From positions 1-7,532 of the forward strand of contig CABPCX010000082.1 of assembly GCA_902406135.1 (NCBI GenBank): a stretch of DNA of 7,532 nt, in the 5' to 3' direction. Below the pieces are notes generated by a model, which worked only from the letters and a program-made list of their open reading frames with translations, did no database searches and was not told where the DNA came from. This document shows, piece by piece, positions 1 through 5,994 of the stretch (positions within the stretch are counted from its first letter, which is position 1; every line of letters starts with the position of its first letter). The DNA is from an uncultured Eubacteriales bacterium (GTDB lineage Bacteria > Bacillota > Clostridia > Lachnospirales > Anaerotignaceae). The translations under genes and the position numbers were made by a program.

Positions 1-1
1 C

Positions 2-82
2 ATTTCCATTTCCCGCCGCACCGTTGCCAAATACCGTGAGTCTATGGGCATAGGCGGCACCAGTATGCGAAAAGATTTTTAA
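2..82 (+). CDS. rpoN: RNA polymerase sigma-54 factor RpoN, C-terminal end only (partial)
   Basis: This is the last 26 codons plus a TAA stop of a gene entering from the left edge. The reading frame gives ISISRRTVAKYRE followed by SMGIGGTSMRKDF and stop. The stretch SRRTVAKYRE matches the RpoN box (ARRTVAKYRE in most sigma-54 proteins). In that family the box is the recognition segment that contacts the -24 promoter element, and it lies about 15-20 residues from the C-terminus, as here. The short basic tail is also typical. Sigma-54 directs RNA polymerase to -24/-12 promoters that need an AAA+ activator. Only the end is visible, so integrity of the rest cannot be judged. No terminator separates this stop from the alaS promoter. 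Confidence 0.9.
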   Translation: MSISRRTVAKYRESMGIGGTSMRKDF

Positions 83-88
83 AAAACA

Positions 89-118
89 TTGACAAACATA
101 CTTGCATTTTAATATAAT
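89..118 (+). promoter_or_regulatory. Sigma-A promoter of the alaS T-box transcript
   Basis: A perfect -35 TTGACA (89-94) and a perfect -10 TATAAT (113-118) are separated by 18 bp. The start point is expected near 124-126, which coincides with the first bases of T-box stem I. The promoter begins six bases after the rpoN stop, so alaS has its own strong promoter although it follows rpoN closely. Confidence 0.9.
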
Positions 119-123
119 CATCT

Positions 124-393
124 CGTTGATAAAGTAAAAGGCGATAAAAGAAGTAGTAGGCAGTTTTACGGCTCCCAGAGAGAAGGTCAGGATAAAATCC
201 TAGCTGAGAGACCTTTGTGCGTGTTCTGTTGCAGCAGTCTTTTGGGCAACCGGCCGTTCGGCGGAAACTAAGTATGCCGTTCCGTAAATCCTGCGTTAAA
301 GGACAAAGGTGATACCTTTATTGGTATAACCAGGGTGGTACCGCGAGGATAATATGCCCCGTCCCTGTCAGTTTTGCAGGAACGGGGTTTTTT
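124..393 (+). promoter_or_regulatory. T-box riboswitch leader, alanine-specific, controlling alaS
   Basis: The exact 14-nt T-box core AGGGTGGTACCGCG lies at 332-345. Stem I can be closed by GTTG (125-128) with CAAC (247-250) and AAAAGA (146-151) with TCTTTT (238-243). The internal specifier loop has AGTAGTA (152-158) opposite GCAGCAG (231-237), followed by helix 159-163/226-230. The conserved AGAGAG element is at 177-182, and the distal arm pairs AAGGTC (183-188) with GACCTT (210-215) around AGGAT/ATCCT. Both in-loop triplets are GCA, an alanine codon. Stem III is 305-310/314-319 or 312-316/323-327. In the antiterminator AGGG (332-335) pairs with CCCT (363-366) and GCG (343-345) with CGT (360-362), leaving the 7-nt bulge TGGTACC. 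T339 would pair with the A73 discriminator of tRNA-Ala. Uncharged tRNA-Ala should favour read-through into alaS. The pairing is hand-drawn; the class assignment is very secure. Confidence 0.95.
357..393 (+). terminator. T-box attenuator (leader terminator)
   Basis: CCCCGTCCCTG (357-367) pairs with CAGGAACGGGG (377-387) with one mismatch (C363/A381) and a 9-nt loop, followed by six T (388-393). The left arm contains CGTCCCT, which is also needed by the antiterminator at 332-345. The two structures are therefore mutually exclusive, as expected for a transcriptional T-box switch. Confidence 0.93.
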
Positions 394-444
394 GATTACC
401 ATAGAACTTCTTAATCTCGCCGGATTAAAAATACAGAAAATTAC

Positions 445-449
445 GGAGG
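445..449 (+). promoter_or_regulatory. Ribosome binding site that decides the alaS start
   Basis: GGAGG at 445-449 is nine bases before ATG 459 but only three bases before an in-frame TTG at 453. The spacing rules out TTG 453 as the main start and supports ATG 459. Confidence 0.85.
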
Positions 450-458
450 AATTTGTTT

Positions 459-3098
459 ATGAGACCAATGGGTGTAAACGAAATCAGAGAAAGCTTCCTT
501 GCATTCTTTGAATCAAAAGATCATCTCAGGCTTCCCAGCGCTTCACTTGTACCTCACAATGATAAGAGCCTTCTTCTTATCAACTCAGGTATGGCGCCCC
601 TTAAGCCTTATTTCACAGGACAGGAGATACCTCCCAGAAGACGTGTAACTACCTGTCAGAAATGTATAAGAACAGGCGATATCGAAAACGTAGGAAAGAC
701 AGCACGCCACGGTACATTCTTTGAAATGCTCGGCGACTTCTCATTCGGCGATTACTTCAAAGAAGAGATTATCCCCTGGGCTTGGGAATACGTTACTGAA
801 GTTCTTCAGATTCCCAAGGACAAGTTATATGTAACAATCTACGAAAACGACGACGAAGCTGAAAAGATATGGCATGAAAAAGTAGGAATCCCCATGGACA
901 GAATAGTTCGTCTCGGAAAAGAAGACAACTTCTGGGAGCATGGTGTAGGTCCCTGCGGTCCCTGCTCAGAAATATACTATGACCGTGGCGAAGAATATGG
1001 CTGCGGCAAACCCACATGCGGCGTAGGCTGTGACTGTGACAGATACATGGAATTCTGGAACCTCGTATTCACACAGTTTGACAAACAGGAAGACGGAAGC
1101 TATCCCCGTCTTGCTAAGCCCAACATCGATACAGGTATGGGTCTTGAGCGTATGGCAACAATTATGCAGGGCGTTGACTCCATATTCGACGTTGATACAA
1201 TAAAGGCTCTTCGTGACGCAGTATGCGCTACAGCAGGCGTTGAATACGAAAAAGACCATAAGACAGACGTAAGCATCAGAGTTATAACAGACCACATCAG
1301 AAGCGTAACATTTATGACAGCTGACGGTGTACTTCCTTCAAACGAAGGCCGTGGATATGTTTTAAGAAGACTTCTCCGCCGTGCCGCACGTCATGGCAGA
1401 CTTCTTGGAATCAACAAGACATTCCTTGCTGACCTCAGTAAGGTAGTTATCCAGACATCCGGCGACGCTTATCCCGAACTTAAGGAAAAACAGGATTATA
1501 TCTATAAAGTAATAACAGTAGAGGAAAACAGCTTCTACAAGACAATCGACAAGGGAATGGAACTTCTCAGAGCTGACATCGAAGAGATGAAGGCTGCCGG
1601 AGAAAAGGTTATGAACGGCGAAAAGTCATTCAAGCTTTATGACACATACGAATTCCCCATCGACCTTACAATGGAAATCCTCGAAGAAGAAGGCTTAAGC
1701 CTTGATGAAGAAGCATTCAAGAAAGAAATGCAGCTTCAGAAAGAAAGAGCAAGAGCTGCCAGAGAGGTAGACACATACATGGGCGCTGACGAGACAGTAT
1801 ATAACCGTCTTGATACAGCCATGGTAACAGAATTTACAGGATACGACGGAATGCCCGTTACAGACGCTAAAGTTATTGCCCTTGTTGCAAATAACGAAGT
1901 TGCAGAAACAGCATCAGCAGGCGATGAAGTATCCGTATTCTTAGACAGAACACCTTTCTACGCTGAAAGCGGCGGACAGATTGGTGACAACGGTACAATC
2001 AAGACAGAAATGGGTCTTGTAAACGTAACTGACTGTATCAAAGTAATCGGCGGAAAGATTGCCCACATCGGTACAGTTGCTGAAGGAAGCATTTCCGTTG
2101 GAGATACAGCTTCAGCTGAAATCGACAGAGTAAGAAGACTTTCAACATCAAGAAACCACTCAGCTACTCACCTTCTTCAGAAGGCACTCCGTACAGTTCT
2201 CGGAACACACGTTGAGCAGGCTGGTTCTTATGTAACACCCGACAGACTGCGTTTCGACTTCACACACTTTGCTGCTATGACTGCCGAAGAAATACAGCAG
2301 GTAGAAGACATCGTAAACGAAAAGATACTTGAAAGCCTTCCCATCACAGCTACACAGGAAAGCATCGAAGATGCAAGAAAACTCGGAGCTATGGCTCTCT
2401 TCGGAGAAAAATACGGCAACATCGTTCGTGTTGTAAATATGGGCGGCTACAGCATCGAGCTCTGCGGCGGTGCTCATCTTGACAACACAGCTCAGGTAGG
2501 CTCATTCAAAATCGTTTCTGAAAGCGGTATCGCATCGGGCGTAAGAAGAATTGAAGCCCTTACAGGTGCTGCTGCTCTTAAATACTATCAGCAGCAGGAA
2601 GAAACTCTTAAGGCTGTATGCAAAGCTGTAAAGGCTACACCTGACAACATGCTCAAGAGAGTTGAAACAATGATAGCCGAACAGAAACAGACAGCTAAAG
2701 AGCTTGAATCCCTCAAGGCTAAGATGGCCGGCGGAGCTGCTGACGACATCATTTCAAAGGCAGTTGAAATCAAGGGAATCAAGGCTGTATGCGCTGAAGT
2801 AAAAGACGCAGATGCAAACTCACTCAGAGGCTTAGGCGACCAGCTCAAAAATAAGCTGGGAAGCGGCGTTGTCGTACTCGCTTCAGCAAAGGACGGCAAA
2901 GTAAGCCTTCTTGCAATGGCTACAGATGACGCTGTTAAGGCAGGAGTACATGCCGGCAACATCATCAAGGCTGCGGCTGCTGTATGCGGCGGTGGCGGCG
3001 GCGGACGTCCCAACATGGCTCAGGCCGGAGGAAAGGACGCTTCCAAGATAGCTGATGCCCTTGTAAAAGCTAAAGAAGTTATCGAAGAACAGTTATAA
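459..3098 (+). CDS. alaS: Alanine--tRNA ligase (AlaRS)
   Basis: Cytosolic class II synthetase that joins alanine to tRNA-Ala and edits mischarged Ser/Gly-tRNA-Ala. The protein has 879 residues, the usual bacterial length (about 870-880). The catalytic core occupies about residues 1-240, with motif 2 around TTCQKCIR (64-71) and motif 3 DTGMGLERM (224-232). A Cys-rich insertion (C166, C169, C182, C187, C191, C193) is common in clostridial AlaRS. The editing domain carries the zinc ligands HSATH (H567, H571) and CGGAH (C669, H673). The C-terminal DHHA1/C-Ala domain has the glycine run 844-849 followed by RPNMAQAGG. ATG 459 is chosen over an in-frame TTG at 453 because of RBS spacing. It ends in tandem in-frame stops (TAA TAA, 3096-3101). 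Expression is set by the T-box leader upstream. Codon use is biased (ATC, GTA, CTT, ACA favoured), as in highly expressed genes. No defect is visible. Confidence 0.98.
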   Translation: MRPMGVNEIRESFLAFFESKDHLRLPSASLVPHNDKSLLLINSGMAPLKPYFTGQEIPPRRRVTTCQKCIRTGDIENVGKTARHGTFFEMLGDFSFGDYFKEEIIPWAWEYVTEVLQIPKDKLYVTIYENDDEAEKIWHEKVGIPMDRIVRLGKEDNFWEHGVGPCGPCSEIYYDRGEEYGCGKPTCGVGCDCDRYMEFWNLVFTQFDKQEDGSYPRLAKPNIDTGMGLERMATIMQGVDSIFDVDTIKALRDAVCATAGVEYEKDHKTDVSIRVITDHIRSVTFMTADGVLPSNEGRGYVLRRLLRRAARHGRLLGINKTFLADLSKVVIQTSGDAYPELKEKQDYIYKVITVEENSFYKTIDKGMELLRADIEEMKAAGEKVMNGEKSFKLYDTYEFPIDLTMEILEEEGLSLDEEAFKKEMQLQKERARAAREVDTYMGADETVYNRLDTAMVTEFTGYDGMPVTDAKVIALVANNEVAETASAGDEVSVFLDRTPFYAESGGQIGDNGTIKTEMGLVNVTDCIKVIGGKIAHIGTVAEGSISVGDTASAEIDRVRRLSTSRNHSATHLLQKALRTVLGTHVEQAGSYVTPDRLRFDFTHFAAMTAEEIQQVEDIVNEKILESLPITATQESIEDARKLGAMALFGEKYGNIVRVVNMGGYSIELCGGAHLDNTAQVGSFKIVSESGIASGVRRIEALTGAAALKYYQQQEETLKAVCKAVKATPDNMLKRVETMIAEQKQTAKELESLKAKMAGGAADDIISKAVEIKGIKAVCAEVKDADANSLRGLGDQLKNKLGSGVVVLASAKDGKVSLLAMATDDAVKAGVHAGNIIKAAAAVCGGGGGGRPNMAQAGGKDASKIADALVKAKEVIEEQL

Positions 3099-3111
3099 TA
3101 AACATAAAATT

Positions 3112-3141
3112 AAGGACGCCGAAAAATCGGCGTCCTTTTTT
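3112..3141 (+). terminator. Intrinsic terminator of alaS
   Basis: GGACGCCGA (3114-3122) pairs perfectly with TCGGCGTCC (3127-3135) around an AAAA loop and is followed by six T (3136-3141). Two further A-T pairs (3112-3113 with 3136-3137) extend the stem. It starts 13 bases after the alaS stop. Confidence 0.95.
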
Positions 3142-3286
3142 ATATCTCCTGTTTGGCGTATTTTTTAAAGCCGGAGTTTTTAGGCTTTGGGAAAACCTAA
3201 CGTCGGTGCCAAAATCCTTTTCAGTAACGAAGCATCTCCCCTCCAGACCGGTTGTAACAATTTATCCTTTCCATTGACCGCTCCAA
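3142..3286. other. Intergenic stretch between convergent alaS and traX, no gene recognised
   Basis: About 145 bases lie between the two convergent terminators. No ORF with a start codon and ribosome binding site is present on either strand. Small inverted repeats are visible: AAAGCC (3167-3172) with GGCTTT (3183-3188), and TTAGG (3180-3184) with CCTAA (3196-3200); they overlap and exclude each other. The minus strand stays open from 3261 leftward into the alaS end but has no start signal. It could be a degenerate repeat or structured RNA, but nothing identifies it. Confidence 0.4.
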
Positions 3287-3314
3287 TAAAAAAGAGCGGC
3301 AGAAACCGCCGCCC
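3286..3314 (-). terminator. Intrinsic terminator of traX
   Basis: Read on the minus strand, GCGGC (3312-3308) pairs with GCCGC (3300-3296) around a 7-nt loop, and the transcript then runs into a U-rich tract (the A-run at 3287-3293 on the plus strand). It begins about 16 bases after the traX stop. The stem is short but GC-rich. Confidence 0.8.
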
Positions 3315-3329
3315 TTGATTTTAGATTTT

Positions 3330-4088
3330 TCACCAGCCTATAAGACACGAAGAAATAAGTGTTAATGCCAGCAGGTGCGCAGGATAGAATATATAAAACA
3401 AATACTTGCTTCCCTTTCCCTTTTCTCCGTTATACATTTCAATCAGCACCAATGCCAAAAGGGCAAATATCTGTATGTCCATAAACTGAATAGACATAAT
3501 GATAATTGAAGCCGCACATCCCAGCCAGTATTTCTTTTTATCATCTTTAAAGAAATACATAGCCGCAATCAGAAGCATTCCGCTGAATCCGCCGTCGGAC
3601 AAAGCCGATAAAAATGCCGCCGCCAGTACAAGCAGTACGGAAACAATAATCCTCTTTGCCGTATTTTCAATTTTTAAGGCATATTTTTCCGCCAACCACA
3701 TCATTATTACAGCTATAAGGAATGTCCATAACACATTTTGGCTGTAGGGGTATAAAAAACTCTTTCCCGCTGCCAGGTTATAGGGAATTTCGGATATTAC
3801 CGCAAATAAAAACAGTCTTAATATATATTTTTTCAGATTTTTTGTGTGTATAAATCCTTCGGTTATCATAAAGGCGAAAATCGGAAAAGCCAGTCTGCCT
3901 ATAATACGCAGAATAGTATAAAGCATATAAAGCCTCTTTGCCTCATCAGGCACTAGCTCTCCCATCATTTCAACGCCGTCAACCATACAAGCGTTTATAT
4001 ATAAGGGATATACGATTATCATTCCTATGTGGTCCAGCAGCATAGAAACCAATGCCGTTGTTTTAAGTGCGTTTCTATTCAGTGTCAT
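3330..4088 (-). CDS. TraX family membrane protein
   Basis: Polytopic inner-membrane protein of 252 residues with about seven to eight hydrophobic segments. Family marks, in order, are LLDHIG (near residue 20), GRLAFPIFAF (64-73) followed by TEGF, ISEIPYNL (98-105), the NVLWTF segment, SDGGFSG and FYPAHL (234-239). These match the TraX family, whose F-plasmid member N-acetylates pilin. Chromosomal members are common in Firmicutes, and acetyltransferase-like activity on an envelope or secreted substrate is only inference. ATG 4088 is preferred because GGGAG lies nine bases before it. ATG 4097, three codons upstream, is only one base from that GGGAG but has AGGAAG about nine bases before it, so it stays possible. 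It is a single-gene unit with its own promoter and terminator; no conjugation or pilin genes are nearby. Confidence 0.88.
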   Translation of the reverse strand: MTLNRNALKTTALVSMLLDHIGMIIVYPLYINACMVDGVEMMGELVPDEAKRLYMLYTILRIIGRLAFPIFAFMITEGFIHTKNLKKYILRLFLFAVISEIPYNLAAGKSFLYPYSQNVLWTFLIAVIMMWLAEKYALKIENTAKRIIVSVLLVLAAAFLSALSDGGFSGMLLIAAMYFFKDDKKKYWLGCAASIIIMSIQFMDIQIFALLALVLIEMYNGEKGKGSKYLFYIFYPAHLLALTLISSCLIGW

Positions 4089-4123
4089 AAAATACATCTC
4101 CCAAAACTTCCTTTTAGGAGAAA

Positions 4124-4152
4124 ATTATAGCACAAATCCGCAGACAAATCCA
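4124..4152 (-). promoter_or_regulatory. Promoter of traX (extended -10)
   Basis: On the minus strand a perfect TATAAT (4129-4124) is preceded by TGC, which gives an extended -10 element (TGnTATAAT). The hexamer 17 bp upstream, TGGATT (4152-4147), is a poor -35, consistent with an extended -10 promoter. It lies about 36 bases before the start codon. Confidence 0.75.
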
Positions 4153-4186
4153 TTTATCCAGTCCGCTGATTTATCTGATTTGTCTG
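4141..4186. repeat. 10-bp perfect inverted repeat over the traX promoter
   Basis: CAGACAAATC (4141-4150) and GATTTGTCTG (4177-4186) are exact reverse complements separated by 26 bases. The left arm overlaps the -35 position of the traX promoter. Shorter echoes of the motif (GATTTATCTG at 4168-4177, GTCTG at 4191-4195) lie in and beside the spacer. It could be a two-site operator, or a hairpin at the RNA level, but no regulator is encoded nearby. Confidence 0.6.
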
Positions 4187-4230
4187 GTTCGTCTGCTTTC
4201 TCCTGATGTCCATAACCGCATTTCTGCACT

Positions 4231-4257
4231 AAAAAACCCGCCGTCTTATACAGCGGG
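4231..4257 (-). terminator. Intrinsic terminator of the 5883-4265 operon
   Basis: On the minus strand CCCGC (4257-4253) pairs with GCGGG (4241-4237) around an 11-nt loop, followed by six U (A-run 4231-4236 on the plus strand). It starts seven bases after the stop of the last operon gene. Confidence 0.85.
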
Positions 4258-4264
4258 CATTTTG

Positions 4265-4693
4265 TTATTCATTATATTTTTTTGCATCTATGAAATGCCT
4301 TACGGCGTTGGCAAGCAGTGCTCCGGCAATGACCATAGACGGTCTGGCACAATTATCCGACCATACAACGGCAGTCATATCCGAAAAAGCTGTAAGTCTT
4401 ATTTTCATCTTAACGGCCAGTATCGTAAACAACGCTATGAGTATGCCAGCCGCCAGAGACGAGACCGCCATTCCCAAGGTCTCTTTCCTGTTTCCGCCAT
4501 ACACAAAAATGGCACAGAACGCAAACACTCCTGAGACTGCCATAAAAATATAAGGTATCCAGAAGGAACGCAGCATAGATATGGTGAAGTTTTCATATAT
4601 CCACGTCTCAACACTGACCATATATATGCCCAGCGCCATGAGCGCCAGAAACGCCAGCGCCGCGAATATCCAAAATGTTATTATCCTTTTCAT
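4265..4693 (-). CDS. Small four-helix membrane protein, paralogue of the upstream gene (unknown function)
   Basis: I do not recognise a named family. The protein has 142 residues, with hydrophobic segments at about 5-27, 44-66, 72-96 and 116-133, and a charged tail ending KKYNE. It is clearly related to the product of 4706-5143. Both share MKR at the start, FWIPY followed by AVSG (44-55 here), a conserved N-[RK]-[RK]-E loop (68-71), ALFT (87-90) and PS-x-V-x-AG-x-L-x-ANA-x-R (118-132). The region between helices 3 and 4 (RLTAFSDMTAVVWSDN) differs most. The start has GGGGTGAT seven bases upstream as RBS. It is the last gene of a three-gene operon, 12 bases after the preceding stop and directly followed by a terminator. 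Function is unknown; pairing or hetero-oligomer formation with its paralogue is a guess. Confidence 0.85.
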   Translation of the reverse strand: MKRIITFWIFAALAFLALMALGIYMVSVETWIYENFTISMLRSFWIPYIFMAVSGVFAFCAIFVYGGNRKETLGMAVSSLAAGILIALFTILAVKMKIRLTAFSDMTAVVWSDNCARPSMVIAGALLANAVRHFIDAKKYNE

Positions 4694-4705
4694 ATCATCA
4701 CCCCG

Positions 4706-5143
4706 TCAAATATCAGTTTTCTTTCCTGCTCCGGCAAAAAGCCTCAGCGCGTTGGCAAACAGTATTCCGGCAAATACCAGGGACGGAGCTGCTCCCCCGT
4801 CATCCCATGTTCTTAAAGATATTACAGGCAAAATATTTCTTATTGCCAGCCCAATGGGCAGTACGGTAAAGAGTGCAAAGGCTATCGCCAATATCAAATT
4901 CAAAAATCCCAGTACAACGTTCTCCCTTTTATTGCAGCCCCTTATAAATACCGCTCCTCCCAAAAACATTCCCGACACGGCTATGAACATATAGGGTATC
5001 CAGAAAAGCATGGTCATGGTCCTGTCTCCCAGCCAGAACACCTCCTGCAGCAATCCGGCCGTATAGTTATTGAACAGTCCCAGAAGCAGCAATGTAATAA
5101 AGGATGCCAGCGCAAATATCAGAAAAATAATATATCTTTTCAT
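4706..5143 (-). CDS. Small four-helix membrane protein, paralogue of the downstream gene (unknown function)
   Basis: This 145-residue protein has hydrophobic segments at about 4-26, 46-68, 76-104 and 120-137. No known family is recognised. It shares with the next gene's product the markers MKR at the N-terminus, FWIPY...AVSG (47-58), NKRE (71-74), ALFT (90-93) and PSLVFAGILFANALR (120-134), offset by only two or three residues throughout. DNA identity is still visible, for example the GCGTTGGCAA and CCGGCAA blocks near 4304-4326 and 4749-4773, so this is a tandem duplication. The RBS AGGGGG sits about eight bases before ATG 5143. It starts 23 bases after the stop of the exported-protein gene, indicating co-transcription. 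Unlike its partner it has an acidic-glycine stretch (WDDGGAAPS) just before helix 4. Confidence 0.85.
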   Translation of the reverse strand: MKRYIIFLIFALASFITLLLLGLFNNYTAGLLQEVFWLGDRTMTMLFWIPYMFIAVSGMFLGGAVFIRGCNKRENVVLGFLNLILAIAFALFTVLPIGLAIRNILPVISLRTWDDGGAAPSLVFAGILFANALRLFAGAGKKTDI

Positions 5144-5166
5144 AGGTCAATCCCCCTTAATGCCGC

Positions 5167-5883
5167 TCAAAAATATATAGGACAGTTATTCATAAGCAGG
5201 TTGTCGATTTTAAACTCCCAGGTGTCATCCCCTCTTTTCAAATGGGCCGTCATACTGACTCCGGCTATGCATACAGGGTCCACAGGTGATACTCCCTCGG
5301 TAAAATCGGTTTCCGCTTCAAACTCATATACGTCGTCATCCACAGAGATTATCCCTGAATACTGCTCATCACCCTTTGTCTGGGTACCCTGGCAGAAATA
5401 TATATATGATTTGTCATATAACGAAACGCTTTTGTCCAGTATTTCCCACTGCCCGGCCACATATTTGACTACTAACGTCTCATTATACCTGTCTCCGTCA
5501 AGTTCATATCCGTTGACGTACTCGGCATATATCCTTGCCCTTACGGATTCAGACATATACGTTTCTTCTTTCATCTGACTGCCTCTTCCGGGCGTACGTT
5601 TGGGAGGAAAATCTATATCCCCTTCCAGTTTTACATTCTGCTGATATATAATTTCTTCATCGCTTATGGTCTCAACGGTCTTTGTGCAGTCATTGAGCGT
5701 CAAAAACTCCGTCTCTCCGGTATTCATATTGACAGCCTCCACCTTTACGCTGTCCCCCATATCTATTACCTGGGTCGTAACGGTCTTTTCGCCGGCAATA
5801 CCATCCTTTGAGGCCGGAGCGCTTATTATAAAAGATAAGATAAAAGCCAAACATATACAGGCAGTTTTTTCATTCTTCTTCAT
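5167..5883 (-). CDS. Exported protein of unknown function (Sec signal peptide)
   Basis: The protein has 238 residues. The N-terminus has a basic start (MKKNEK), a hydrophobic core (about 8-21) and an A-P-A cleavage motif, so Sec signal peptidase I should cut after about residue 24. There is no lipobox cysteine at a suitable place, so it is probably secreted or wall-associated rather than a lipoprotein. The mature part is acidic and soluble-looking, rich in beta-type patterns, with four cysteines (66, 164, 205, 234) that could form disulfides. A tyrosine-rich central stretch (RIYAEYVNGYELDG, 117-130) leads to WEILDKSVSLYDKSYIYFCQG (split at 147-166). No enzymatic motif or named domain is recognised. 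The RBS GAGGG lies seven bases before the ATG. It is the first gene of an operon with two paralogous membrane proteins, which suggests but does not prove a shared envelope role. Confidence 0.85.
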   Translation of the reverse strand: MKKNEKTACICLAFILSFIISAPASKDGIAGEKTVTTQVIDMGDSVKVEAVNMNTGETEFLTLNDCTKTVETISDEEIIYQQNVKLEGDIDFPPKRTPGRGSQMKEETYMSESVRARIYAEYVNGYELDGDRYNETLVVKYVAGQWEILDKSVSLYDKSYIYFCQGTQTKGDEQYSGIISVDDDVYEFEAETDFTEGVSPVDPVCIAGVSMTAHLKRGDDTWEFKIDNLLMNNCPIYF

Positions 5884-5947
5884 ACAAATACCCTCTTTAT
5901 ACTTATCATAAAACTGTCGTTGTCTATGCCGATATATTTACACTTTT

Positions 5948-5976
5948 ATTTTACTTTAAACCGCCTCTATTGTAAA
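5948..5976 (-). promoter_or_regulatory. Promoter of the exported-protein operon
   Basis: On the minus strand TTTACA (5976-5971, 5 of 6 to consensus) and TAAAAT (5953-5948, 5 of 6) are separated by exactly 17 bp. Transcription would start near 5941, giving a 5' leader of about 58 bases before ATG 5883. A TATGAT at 5910-5905 is an alternative -10 but lacks a -35. Confidence 0.6.
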
Positions 5977-5994
5977 TAAATTCCTTATTATGTG

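Noticed and set aside
453..458. TTG at 453 as the start of alaS, adding two residues
   Set aside because: It lies only three bases after GGAGG; ATG 459 has normal nine-base spacing and gives the usual AlaRS N-terminus.
2588..3016. 142-codon minus-strand open frame inside alaS
   Set aside because: It is opposite a well-conserved gene, has low-complexity proline/alanine/serine content and lacks an RBS; it is a shadow of alaS codon bias. The other antisense frames in alaS are the same kind of artefact.
3142..3261. Start-less minus-strand open frame as a small protein gene
   Set aside because: It has no start codon with an RBS and overlaps the alaS terminator and stop; coding is unlikely.
4290..4994. 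Plus-strand open frames opposite the two small membrane proteins
   Set aside because: No RBS or promoter supports them. The minus-strand frames have good starts, operon spacing and conserved paralogy.
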